A DNA stretch of 64,000 nt from Channa striata (taxonomy: Eukaryota; Chordata; Actinopteri; Anabantiformes; Channidae), in NCBI GenBank assembly GCA_033026295.1, contig CM065169.1, forward strand, positions 7,661,462 to 7,725,461. Reading direction: 5' to 3'. The notes beneath the pieces were generated by a model. That model saw only the letters and a program-made list of their open reading frames with translations. It was not told the origin of the DNA and ran no database searches. Within the stretch, counting starts at the first letter, position 1. Every line of letters begins with the position of its first letter. A program made the position numbers and the translations under genes. Of the stretch, positions 23,912-36,000 are shown piece after piece.

Positions 23912-24984
23912 AGAAGTGCTTTTTGTGATGCACAGTTATAAAGAGAACCAGATTAACATTGTTCTTGCATTAGCAGCCCCTGGTGAAGTGAACCATTGAA
24001 CTGCTGAGCCCACAACCGTTCAGTCTACATTTTGGTAAAGCCCGACTGTTCCTATTTGCACGAATTCTACAATCCACAATGGACCATAAGCATCTTATAT
24101 TGAGCCTTATTTAGCCACAAATAAAACATCCCTTAATATGAAAGGATATGTCTGCCTTTACAGAGTGCTCAAATAAAATTGGATAAAAGATTAAAATTTA
24201 GGATTTTGTAAAAAATGTAAGCATTAAATATATAAAAAGCATTCAATTTAAGCAAAGGAAAAATAAGCAATAGGTTAAATGTAAGATAGAAAATATGCTG
24301 CTTATAAAAAATAAACAGTATTTTCTGCAAAGCCTACAGTTAACAAAATAAAACTGGACAATGAAGATATGACAAAAGACAAAAATACATTTGTGTCCAT
24401 ATAGATATACATCTGCGGACCAGCCCTTAGTTTGGGGGTCTGGAAATTTGGGTGTTGACAGTGTTGCATGCTGACTTGCTGTAATAAAATATTGACTTTG
24501 ATGAAAAAGTTTTCAATTTAGTTGCTGTCTTTAATAAAAACTAAACACACCTGAAAAAATGAAAATAATTTAACGAAGCTCTAGAATCATTTCAGTTGTG
24601 ATTTATCCTCATTGTTTGGCCGTGTGCTGTTCGGCCTATGATATTTATATTTTCATTTCAACATGTTCTAACTGTTCTGTGTGCTGTGTTGTGTGGTTTA
24701 ACTGTTGATTAAAAAAAGCGATATTTACAAGAATACACACAAAAAAGATAAAATACAAACACACACACAGACATCTGCATATTTTAAAAGAAATTTCTGT
24801 TAAATATGTGAACTTTGTATTCTGAGTTCAATTAAAAAGAGAAAGCAGCAGAGGGTTATTCCCTCATTACCAGCTGACAGTGTTTGGATATTAAATGAAA
24901 AAAACTAGATGTGAAGAACTTCCAGGCTGGTTTCATGCATGGGGTGATTAAAGAATAAATCACACACACGTTTGTACAGTATTT

Positions 24985-25200
24985 ATTTGTGAGGACACTC
25001 CTTGACATATTGCAACCCCTAGCCCCTTACCCTATCCCTAACCAAAACCTGAGTGTAACCCTGACCCTAAAACACATTTTGACCCTCAAAAATCCCTTTG
25101 AAGTTGTCACGACCAACCAAAATTTCCCCACATCCCAAAAATGTTTCCTCAGTCTGTTGGCTAAAAGCGTAATTTGGGCCTCACTGACTCCTACATACGG

Positions 25201-25236
<36 letters not shown>
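24985..25236. repeat. Interspersed 'GTGAGGAC / CCCTAACC' repeat with CA tail
   Basis: TTTGTGAGGACACTCCTTGA, CCCCTTACCCTATCCCTAAC, CCTTTGAAGTTGTCACGACC and AAAAGCGTAATTTGGGCCTC match a repeat I remember as widespread in fish genomes. It ends in a CA microsatellite (25201-25236). The CCCTAA-like part mimics telomere repeats but is not a tandem array. Confidence 0.6.
25201..25236. repeat. CA microsatellite
   Basis: An uninterrupted (CA)n of about 18 units at the end of the repeat above. Confidence 0.97.
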
Positions 25237-25238
<2 letters not shown>

Positions 25239-28200
25239 ATTCTCATTCCCTCTGAGGTTACGAATTGGCAGAGCATGCCCAATACGTGTCAGGAGATATT
25301 GGTGATGTCAAAAGACCTTCAATCACAGAGTTTGCGTTCGCTGCTGCAGAGGAAACCCTGCGAGCGCCTCCGGGGAAATAACACAACATCTACAAACCCC
25401 ACGTAATGTCAATAGTTCCACGCCGCTACATTCAGCCATGTGCTGGCGCCGCGGCTCTTCCACAATGCACCTGTCAAAACATCCTGACAAGGTAATGAAA
25501 ATAGCCACAGTGTTAACTTACACAGCAATAATTAGATCCTGAAGTGATGGAAGCAATGAGCAGGATGTCAGGTGCTGTAACACACCGAGCGAGTGCCGGT
25601 TTGTAAATGTTCTACTTGGAGTTTTAACGCATGATGATGCTACTGTACCACTGAGCATCTGGGTTCAGGTTCCCTGTCCTTCATACAACCTTCAAACAGA
25701 TGCTGCTGTCAACCGTCAACTGACATTCACTGCTATTATGTAGTCTTCTTCTCGTTACTGTTCTAGTTTACTAAAAACTGCCTCTAAAAATGAGCTCAAA
25801 TTAATAAATTTAGCGGCCAAAAGTCGTCGTGTTTGTATCATTTTTTTCCTATATTCTCCCCAAACCGGTCCACCACCAAGGCTGGAACATGCATGCCCAG
25901 TGAAGCCATGGCTGTTGTTCACGTAGCTCTGCTCCCTTGTTGTTTGACACTTTTGCAAATATTATCTTTGGGTTTTGTTTCTGTTTGCGCAGGGCTACAC
26001 ACAGAATTGCTGAGATTTGTGGGGTTAGTTCTTCTGAGAGCTGCTGGCACCTATGTGCATAGCAGCCTTTTCTACCGCAGAGCTTCACAGACGCTCAAGT
26101 GCGTCCTCATAAACAAATAATCCAGCTGTCTTTAAAGGAACTACTTCCTTTGGTGGGAAGTGGCTCCAAAGAAAACTGTTCGCTGTGATCTGTTGATTGC
26201 ATGTAGTTTCTGGGGGTTTGAGGCTGTTTAACGTTTTAAATATCATTTCCATGCTGCAGGAGGAAATGAAATTCTATTCACGTGGGTTGTTTTTGGACTT
26301 ACATATTGTTTTTTACTGTGTCATTGCTGCATAACAGATACACAGTTAAGTCTGTATATATATTTTGTTAGTAATAAAAATGTTATTACTGTGAATGTGT
26401 ATTTCAATTCAAAATTTAAACAGATTCAACTTCAGTTTTTTGGTTTTGCCTGTTGGATGAACGGTGAAGGAATGACAACCACTTTTATTAATTTTTTTGG
26501 GCCCAAATACATTTTGGACAAATGAGCATAATTATAAATTCGATTATCTGTTTTCATGCTTGTTACAAATGCTTTACAGTCAACGACTGCCTGAAGGCTG
26601 GAAACCATATACATGAACAGATGCTGGATTTCCTCCCTGTGGATGCTTTGCCAGGTCTTTACTGAAGCTGTCTCCAGTTTTTTTGGACTTCAGGAAACAC
26701 AATGTAGCTTAACTGAATTTAGGTGAGATGACTGACACAAGTGGATGCACAATCCTAAATAAAATTGTCACTTTAAATACCTTGTTGCAATCTTTACCTG
26801 AAGCTTTATGCATACAGTATAATGACTGGTTTTTTTCAAACCTGCTGAATATGTCACAATCCAAGTATATATGAACCTAAGTGTACATTAATAAATCAGA
26901 CCAACCAGCCAACACATGTAGAGCTGATTAGCATGTATGTGAAATATGGTAAGCATTGTTATTTGGATCGAGACTTTTTCCTTCTCTGCCAGAACTAAAC
27001 ACTAGCTTTGCTCCATTTAGTGTAACTGTGGAAAAGCCAGTACGACTGTAGCATTTGCCAAATGAAGTGAAATGCAAGTAGTAGAAGGCAAGAAGCAGCA
27101 GCATGTTGTGCTAGTTCAAGCACGTGTACAGTAAAAAATGCGATCATCCTTAACTTTTTAGAGAGATGTGCTGTCACCACCTTACCAGTCAACAAGGCGT
27201 TAGACAATTTCTAGAGGGAAAGCCGTCACTGATGGATTTTTGATTTAATAGTACAAAAAAGCTTCGAACCAAGAGGAAACATCAACTCTCACTGCGATGT
27301 GAATAAAGATTTTAATATTAGAGAGTTTTATAATGTTTTGCAATGTGCAACATGTGCAGGCTGTTGACAATTATAAAGCAGTTTGGGCCACAATGGGCAT
27401 AACAGTAGCCGAGGCTCTAACAGCAGCTGCACCAAGTGGGAATGAGATCTGCAGCATCTCTGCCATGACGTTTTGTGTCCCCTAAAGAATGATTTACGGC
27501 CACCCTGGAGGACACCTGGCTGCAGACAAACATCACAAGCTGAAAAGTTGGTCAACTGAGCTGGAATTTATCAACTTTTTCCAAACGTTAGTGATTTTAG
27601 AAACATTTCTGGAGCTTATGGACTTGCGTCAGTTAGATACCGTATATGCAATGCATGGCTGGAAACAGTCATTTTTCCTTTTGATTAAGTTTTTCCCAGT
27701 CCCTTTACTTGATCATGAAGCTGCTTGAGTCTGAGAAGTTGCTTTCCTTCAGCAGAATTCTCAGATATGTATGATTTAACACTTGGCAGGCCTGGAAGTT
27801 GATAACACTCTTTACTTCTTGGTTATTGCGAGTGAATGCCCACTGTGGACGTTTTTCTCTGTCTGCAAAACTCAAGACCAAACAGACTCACCATGTGGCT
27901 ACATGTTTAATCAAGGAAGTGAAATTAGTCTTCTTCAAAAGAATCCGATCTCCACTTGTGTTTGTTTATTCACTTTAACTAATGATGCCACGGGCCGAGG
28001 CCTCGATGCTGACTTCTCCCAGAGAGCACACTTCAGAGACTGCCTCACTTTATCAAAGCAGCTCCCTTCCATGGCAGATTATTCCCTATTATTTCCTCAA
28101 AGAGAATACAAAATCACTTCTGTGTGTCTTGAAAAGGGAAAAGTCATCGTTGTTAGCGGAAGCTCCTGCTGTTCACTGTAATTCATGTGTGACAGGTCCT

Positions 28201-28659
28201 TTTCTGTCCTCTCTTAATTGTGTCCTTGGGCCCTGCCTCTGCCCTGCTGGCTAATGAGAAGTAATACAGCGGTTTGATGGCTTTCTTTCACGACATAAGA
28301 CAGCATCATCATGTGCAGATGTGCCTTTTATGGTCTTTGAAAGGTACCGTCAGGGCTTTTTATAAAGGTTTCCCCTCTGACTCAGCCATCATAAAAAAAA
28401 AAAAATAATAGCACAGTGGTGCGAGCGTTTAGTAGCTCCTGCAGGGGCTGATTAGGGGTTGAATGGTATGAGCTTTAATTAAAGTATCAGAAATCTGCTT
28501 AGCTTAGCATATAGGAAGAAATTTCGTATGACTTTTTACAACAACAATCACTGAACAAAACCTATAGTGGAATTAAAGGGTGAATTCATCAATTTTTTAC
28601 TTGCTTTCTTTACTTCCCTCTGACTTCACTATATTGAAATATTTTACTGCTACTAGATG
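25237..28659. other. Noncoding block
   Basis: No gene is supported. The frame 27783-28181 (132 codons, plus) has no recognisable domain and no flanking coding context. A region at about 26635-26830 faintly resembles a decayed DNA transposon, but not enough to call. Confidence 0.45.
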
Positions 28660-28762
28660 AGAAACACCTCCAGATGACAGCACCTGGAGGAGTTTTTCAT
28701 CATTAGGAGTTCAGATGATGTCGTCTGAAGGAGCTCTGCAAAAGCGTAGTGTAATTACAATA
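28660..28762. repeat. Unnamed repeat family B, copy 2
   Basis: ATCATTAGGAGTTCAGATGA then TGTCGTCTGAAGGAGCTCTG and CAAAAGC parallel the copy at 2411-2574. It also contains CTCCAGATGACAGCACCTGG AGG, a near-palindrome. Confidence 0.6.
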
Positions 28763-31700
28763 TTTTCTTTACAGAAACTTTTGATGCCATATAGAAATGA
28801 ATTGAACCTGTACTATTCCAATACTTTTGATGGGGACTATAACAGACTATAACGGATTTCATGATTTATCCTTTTGTCCTTTAGTGCACCAGATTGTGTA
28901 CATGACAAACAAAAAGATGAGGCATGCTTTTTATTTGTCAGTGTCCATCCATCCATTATCTTTACTGCTTATCTTATTTCACTGAGTGACAGCAATAATC
29001 CGTTTACAGAGCTCAGCTCCTTGCCCCTGCACTCTCGCTCTCAGTGGATATAATCAATTTAGAAGAGCATTTCTACTCCCATCTCAGCACATTGAGATTA
29101 CATTCGTGTTTGCTAAAATACAGCAATCTCCTAATCTTTAGTAATTGAATCTGGATGTGTAATAGATTTTCTCCACATGGCATCGTTGTGTTTAATCGGA
29201 CAGTTTTTGTTTTTTCGATTTGCAAATAGATATGGTAATGATGCTGCTGGTGGAAAATTACTCATGCATAAGAAATGTCTGCTTCAAGAAATGACTTGTG
29301 GGCCAACACAGTCACTGGGCCTCTTAACAGTCAGAGCTGATTCCATGTTTGCACCAAAATGGCCCAAAAACAGAAACAAGAAGATATTTCAGACTTTCTG
29401 AAGGCTCCGTGATTTGAATGCCTGTAATTAATCATTAATGTTGTAAATGAGTTCATATGCACATAGACAAGGACTTGAAATTATATACAAAATAAAATAC
29501 GCATTTACCTCTAAAATAAAAGAGAAATTCAAACTATTGTAACGTAACATTTTCTTCTCATACTCACAGTTGTGTAAGCTGGCTCTATGCATCATTAGAG
29601 ACTAGAATATTAAATCTTTCTTTGCTTTGCTGTCACGCCTCAATATTTGTTAAAATTCACCTCATTTGCCTTTGAAATACGAAGTGTCTTTTTACATGCT
29701 TGCCCTTCTCAGCTATGCCTCACTTTGACCCTCGGTGAAATCTGGGCTGCATTCAGAAACCCTCTGTCCACGATGCATGTGGTTGCCATGGAAATCGCAA
29801 CGGAACCTTTGTTTTATTAAATGACTGCAAGAAATGACAAAAATGCACGTGGGTGTCAGGCATGAAGGATGTTCGATCAGGTTCTGATTTATTCACAGAG
29901 CCTCCTGTTGAGGTAATTTTTTTATTTTAATGGAGACAAATTGCTCAGAACAAGGTTGCCGTGTGTGCCTTCCCAAGAGTCTGTCCCTTTCACGGACGCG
30001 GCCAGAGCTTTCATTACCTCCGAATGCTGCAACATTAGATAAATTCATGAAAACACAGACGGCTGCCAGAGGCTTCCTGTCCGTATTTTCTTTAGTTGAA
30101 AGCCTGGAACACTTTGTAAAACCAGCCATTTTTCTGTGCCTGTCAATAACTCTTTTGTCTTCCTTGCTTTTGTTCGGCAGCTATACGTTTGTTTTCTCAT
30201 TATCTGTACTGTTGCAGAGAAGAGACTGTACCGAGAAGAAAAGCAGCAGCATGTTATGAAGTCTTTGTTAATTATCCATTCATGTTGCATAGCGTCTGTA
30301 CTTCTAAAGCACTTGGGGTTGGCCATCAGCTGGTGTAGGTCAGTAAAAGGAAATGGAGCTGAGAGCAGCTGGTTTTTCTTTAGTAGAACATGAATCACTT
30401 CAGTCCTTATAGATGGAAAGTGGATGTAAATTTGCTTTTGACTTGAACAGAAGAAGGTCAGTAAAGAAACAAGAAGAATTAACTTTCAGGTACGTCACAG
30501 CACAGGTTGGACACAGTACAACCTTAATGGTAATTATCTGGACACTGGACATGACTGAGCCCCAACATCACTGTAGCCCCTCGCATTCCTATTGAAAATC
30601 ACGACTGGTTAAACTGAATCGTTCTCAGAAACTGTTTTGTTTAAGTGAGTCTGTTTGTTTCTCTATGTGCCTTATCTATTGTGCTTGTTTAATATTTTGT
30701 GCCTTGAGTTGAATCTTGGACCTAGAGGAATGACATCTCAGTCAACTGCATGTTTGCACATGTTGTGGAATTGCTGCTTTTACTCCATGTCTTAAAGTTT
30801 TAGAATTAGAAGTAATGCAGGATTCTTGCTAAAGTAAAACTTGGTAGTTGCTGATTAGACTAACCTGTTACTATGACTATATATACTGTACTTAATCAAG
30901 GAAGTGCCAAGACTGACCAAAAGATACAGATTCATGCAAATCAGGACTTACTCTTGTATTAACCTCAACCACATTTATTTTGTGTCTAAACTTAACCCTG
31001 ATAGCTTTGTGCCTGAAATCAACTGGTACATGGAACTAACAAGGTGCAATTTTCAGAGATGTGGTGGCGCCCCTTCAGCACACGAACATCAAACAAGACT
31101 GTCCGACTGTGACATCTAACAGCTATAGTCAACATGAGACCTTGGTATGGAATTTACATTTGCCTTTTCATGGAGGGGCCCTGTGATGCGAAATTGACAT
31201 CTGTAAAAACTTTGGAAAAGACACTGATGCATGCATCTGTTGCCTTGGTTACCAGCATTTTAAATGCAGACGATGAGGATCCTGAAGGCAATATTAGTGT
31301 ACAGTCATCTACATTTTGTCATGGGTGCAGTGAAAACAAAATGGAACCGTGACTGCAGAGAGAGCCAACAGATATTTATCATGAAAAGCTAGATCTGAAT
31401 GAACAAGTCCTCCAACCCTAACACCCATATACTGGAGGTCATTTGTCCCTGCATCTCATATGAGGCATGCAGGCATCTGTTGTACTGGTCTGACACCAGT
31501 TTATATCCAAAACAATGCCAAATGCTGAATTAGTGCAAACAAAGCAGTTTGGTTGGGTTACGTGTGAAGGCACCAGGGTTCAGGTTTAGGCACTTGATTA
31601 CAGTGTTCACGTCAAATGATCTGCGTCACGTGGCGTACGTTAACAGTAGTTTCACACTGGACACTGGATTCAGGTAAAACAATATTAAGCAAATAGATGT

Positions 31701-32869
31701 TTTTCAGATTAAATGTTTGAATTTTTTAATCAGTGTCAATTTGAAAACACAGCATAACTTTGAAAATGACACTTTAAAAGTGAATGTTTGTAACAATTTT
31801 GTTTGTCATATGTAAAACTACAACGTTTGTAAGAAGATTCAGCAGAAAATACACACTGCTTCATACCGAACTAAACAGCTTTTGCTTTTCTGTCTCTCTG
31901 TCCCCTTTGTTGAGACTTAATATTCAGCAGACAGCTCATGTCTTATCTTTGCTGAAACACAATACACACCTGATTTCCCAAGGCTGAGAGACAAATAACT
32001 AAATACAGAAGGCCGGGGCAAGCTCTTCCTCTGACCTCTCCTCACAGTGAATGTCTGCAACACTGAAGTACCCATAATCACAGTAAAGAACATCCTCAAG
32101 GAGAAAAAAGGAGTTTTATGCAATCATAATCATTTTGTTCCACACACATGAATAAAAAGGAGAAATTAATGGCCAGAGAGCATCTTTTTAATTGAGATTC
32201 GTCATAGCAACCAATGAAACATGATGTGGTTTAGTGGCTGCAGCAAACTGTCATATAAAAAGCGTTCCTCAAAATTCTGTCTTCAAGCTCATATTTGAAT
32301 ATGCAAATTTCCTGGGCATGTTTATTGTATATTTTCATAAAATTACATGAAAAAAAGATGCTTGGTTTATTTGCACTTTCCCAGAGAAAAATTGCTCATA
32401 GCTCCCATTCTATCTCAACTGCATGTAAGAAAATTGGATGAACAGTTTAAGCCTTCTTCTCTTTCTCCTACCGTAGTTTAGATTTCAATATAATATATCA
32501 GGCACACTGGGGATAAAACTGAGGAACTCATTAAAACCTCCTATATGTTCTTCCTGCCCTTGCTGCCCTGCATTTTGTCAGCCATTAACAAAACCAACAG
32601 ATGTCTGTTCATTTCTTGTAGTGTGACTGGGACACTTAAATGGTCGTCACCAGTCAATTACATGAGTCTATATATTATTTATTCTCTCCTGCTGAGAAAG
32701 ATGAACCACAATTACAAGTACATTTTTTGTGTTTGATGAAGAAATCCCATGTCATAATACAATTGAAAGCCAAATTTATAGTTTTACTCCAAAAATATTT
32801 TACAAGAACAAAGCCAGTGTGAGTCAAAATACTTGTTTGTATGGATGGATTAGAGACTCTGATTTAACC

Positions 32870-33095
32870 TAAAATCATCCAAAATATTAAAAAGAGACAA
32901 AAAACTAAAGCAGACACAAAGTGTCCACAAACTGACATACATGAAACATGCACAATAAAAATAAAATGGCTAAAAGTAATAACAAAAGACAAAATGAAAC
33001 AAAAGACACAAAAGCAGACAAAAAACACACACAAATAGACAAAAAGTAGCCCAGAACAAACACAAATTATTCAAAAACAAAACGAAATGACAAAA
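32870..33095. repeat. Strand-asymmetric A-rich imperfect tandem repeat
   Basis: The plus strand repeats degenerate units such as GACAAAAA, GACACAAA and AACAAAAGAC over about 220 bases with few T or G. It is followed at once by TGGTGGTGGTGGGGGGG (33101-33117). Confidence 0.7.
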
Positions 33096-33336
33096 AGAAA
33101 TGGTGGTGGTGGGGGGGTCCTCCTCTGTCCCTGCCCAGGGTGCTTTTCCCAATCTGTCCACGCTCGGCTTGGTCCTGGTAGGCTTTCATGATGAACTTTT
33201 TATATATTGTCTTGGTCCCATTTTTACAATTGTCCTACAACTGAAAACTACCTCCTTAAATACGTTATTGCCTGAATTTTACAGCTTTCACTCTATATTT
33301 TTTCCATAGATCATGCTTATAGATTTTGTTTCAGAA

Positions 33337-33358
33337 GTGGGGAGGGGGGGGGGGGGGG
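33337..33358. repeat. Poly-G tract
   Basis: A tract of about 20 G broken by a single A. Such runs are prone to length error. Confidence 0.9.
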
Positions 33359-33731
33359 TTCATGAACTCAGAGGCTCTTCCCAGGGCAAATTATATTCTG
33401 ATTGCATCCACACTGAGGACATAGTCTGATCCAGTCAGACGCCAAGTGTTGAACCAACACTCATTAGTAGTCATCAGCTATGGGCAAAATGGCTGACTTG
33501 ACTGCACTATCATATGATTGCATGTGCAATTCTGCATGTAAAAATCATTGATTTGGATGAATAAAGAGTGGATATTCCTCAGTCAATAAAAGGATCAATG
33601 ATGTATTCATATTGCATTTTGAGTCAAGCTCAGAGGAAGATTCACAACTGAATAAGCAGAGGAACATTCTTAATGGCAGATCTTTGAATGAGAGTTTGTT
33701 ATTGAAGAGTGGAATTTTGATTGGTTTCTGG

Positions 33732-33732
<1 letters not shown>

Positions 33733-33793
<61 letters not shown>
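33733..33793. repeat. Long CA microsatellite
   Basis: An uninterrupted (CA)n of about 30 units. Open frames across it are repeat artefacts. Confidence 0.98.
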
Positions 33794-33796
<3 letters not shown>

Positions 33797-35182
33797 ATAC
33801 ACGTACATGCAGTGGTGAAAATATTGCAGCAAAAAGTAAATAGCCCCATGAAACTATTCAGGCGGGAGACTGTCGGTGAAGGCCAGCGACGAGGTGACGC
33901 ATTGCTATGCACAAAGCACCCAGTGGTTTTTAATTAACTGAAACTGCATTGGAACGCGGTGTGCATTCAAACCCAGGCCAAACCGCATCCCCTCGCCTCC
34001 TCCCCTGTCATCAGGGCAAGAGTGATGCAATTTGTGCAATTTTATGATCCACTGAATGCAATTACTGGACCTGTCAGACTTTGGGCGTCTTTTGTCTGTG
34101 ATGTATGCACTGTGCAGAATCAGCCCCTGATACTGTTTACATACTCTGTCTGCTACATGCGAGCAGTCTCAGGCAAAATGGTGATGCATACACCGCAGGT
34201 GATTAGGAGTATGGCTTTGTAATATTAGCTGTGCATGGAAATACATCCCATGTCCCGTGCAAGCTGTATGATTTTTGCGCACACATCTTCTATCTTAATG
34301 ATTAATTGGTTACTGTGTTTTTTCGTGTTTGTAGGGATGGTGCCGGTAGATGATGGATGTTAATTTACAGCTTCAAAACAAGATTTATTTAGAACCCCAA
34401 CCATTTCCTTAAGTAGGGGCATCACGGCAAGAGGGTCCTCTGAGTGAATCTGGGAGCAGACTGAGACAGGTTCTGTGACTGCACGGGTCTAAATTTTCAC
34501 ACAGGTGTGAGAAGGATTGGTCCGTGCGTCGATTGCTGAATCAAATGTCTTAATGTGAGTGGATGGCTGTGCTCCAGCCCCCCCACAGCCCTGCAAACGA
34601 TAAGCAGATGGAAAGATTTCCTACAGTCTGTGTTATGTTGCAACATTTACAATATAAGCCTGGTATACACAATAAAGTGTAAACAGGGCTCTTTGAGGCC
34701 CTGTGGAAAATTAGCACTGCCCCCCCTCTTCACCAGCAACTATCAATTTATTCATAAGTAACCGTGTAGTCATCAAATCACATTTTCAAGATTAGGTAGT
34801 GAGAAGCTCTTTTTATGCATCATGCTCCACCACACTCTGCGCTGCACTGCAGATATCAGTTATTATCAAATTACAATGAATAATAATGCTGCAAAGGTTG
34901 GTGATCAAGCATAAATGTGCTGATATGTCACTCTGGCTTCATTGTAATCAGGACAGAAGACCCAGGGGAAAGTCCAAGTGCACATCTATGACCAGTACTT
35001 ACCAGTGTCGTTCTTGAAAACACACTCCTTACTGCATCATTGATTCATTGAATAAAAGAGAGAGACACCAGTGTGCACAGACACAAACTACTGAGGTTGT
35101 AAAGTATGTAAAGAGGCTTTTCCCAGCCGTGTAGGAGCTATCTAGAGACCGTAGTTCCTGGAATAGTCTCTGTCACCAAATC

Positions 35183-35340
35183 CTGACTCATTCACCAAAT
35201 CTGAACCCCATGGACCTGGTGTGGAAGAAGCTGGATCAAATAATTTGGAAAAAGTGTCTAAGCAGCTCAGCAAACCTTTGGGAAGTTCTGCAGAAGGACT
35301 GGGAGATTGGAAATACAACCTCTAGACTAACATCAAAAGT
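35183..35340 (+). pseudogene. Tc1-like transposase C-terminal fragment
   Basis: One open stretch translates to LTHSPNLNPMDLVWKKLDQ followed by CLSSSANLWEVLQKDW. The SP-LNP-(E/D)-W motif of Tc1/mariner transposases contains the last DDE acidic residue; here it reads NPMD instead of the usual NPIE. The start of the enzyme is not nearby, so this is an isolated 3' relic. Confidence 0.75.
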
Positions 35341-35402
35341 AGTAGTCTTGTGATATCAAGACTAGGCGTGCCAAAGTCACTATCATCATAATTCATCATA
35401 TA

Positions 35403-35575
35403 GTTTAGAAAATTGAATGAAGGGGCCAAAACATTAGATATAATGCCCATCAGTATGACTCCACCACTGACCATGACCTCCATAATGAACAGAGAGTAGT
35501 AATATAACCTTTCTAAAAGTTGCAATTTTAAAAATAAGAATTTATACCTGTGTAACAGTAGAATTCATGGCTGTC
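35403..35575. repeat. Unnamed interspersed repeat family A, copy 2
   Basis: AATTGAATGAAGGGGCCAAA, AGTATGACTCCACC, GAGAGTAGTAATATAACCT and CAGTAGAATTCATGG match the order of blocks at 861-1075. It starts about 60 bases after the Tc1 relic. Confidence 0.6.
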
Positions 35576-35965
35576 TGCGTAATCTTGACTTAATTATGTA
35601 GTGCCTTGCGATGACTTTGTTGTAAATTTGGACTTTATCAAATTGAATTGAACCAAAAATGGCAGAGCTGCTTTTTTATCTTTTGATAAACTACTGTATG
35701 AACCTGAATAAAGTCCTTTGTATTGTTCTGAGTTCGTTGTGTGCACCAAAGGAGACTGGGCACGAGAGATCAGAAAATCAACTCTGATCAATTTGTGTCT
35801 AGTTTTTAATAAGACCATTGTATTAAATATTATGATTTGTTTGTTTTAATGACACATTCACATCATATTCATCACAGACACAACCATGGTGCATATCTTT
35901 GTTATACTTTGTGTTATTTTTATTATTTTGCAAAGCCCTCTGTAACATTTGTTTGGAAATGTATT

Positions 35966-36000
35966 GTATTATTATTATTATTATTATTATAATTATTATT
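35966..36000. repeat. ATT trinucleotide repeat
   Basis: About eleven units of TTA/ATT with one TATAA interruption. Confidence 0.9.

Larger units (their letters stand above)
22037..24984. other. Noncoding block
   Basis: It holds a (GAT)n run at 22432-22448, the hairpin at 22786-22815, a poly-A run near 23281-23297 and the TG microsatellite at 23848-23910. The part 24160-24720 is very AT-rich. The 127-codon frame at 22852-23235 (minus) has no recognisable domain. Confidence 0.45.
28763..35182. other. Noncoding block
   Basis: It includes a tail-repeat scrap at 28945-28985 (CATCCATCCATTATC), the A-rich tract 32870-33095, the G runs near 33.1 and 33.35 kb and the CA tract at 33.7 kb. The frames between 29.9 and 30.4 kb overlap on both strands and show no domain. 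Confidence 0.45.

Noticed and set aside
25014..25075. Interstitial telomere repeat
   Set aside because: CCCTAA-like words are irregular and embedded in an interspersed repeat, not a TTAGGG array.
26635..26830. Decayed DNA transposon
   Set aside because: Only a vague resemblance to a remembered fish element; no terminal repeat or coding relic could be shown.
27783..28181. 132-codon open frame on the plus strand
   Set aside because: No recognisable motif, no paired splice sites, and an overlapping frame of similar length in another phase; length is compatible with chance in 64 kb.
33612..33818. Open frames of repeated HT or VC dipeptides (also at 25.0, 40.3, 41.9 and 56.1 kb)
   Set aside because: They are translations of CA/TG microsatellites with no domain or splice context.
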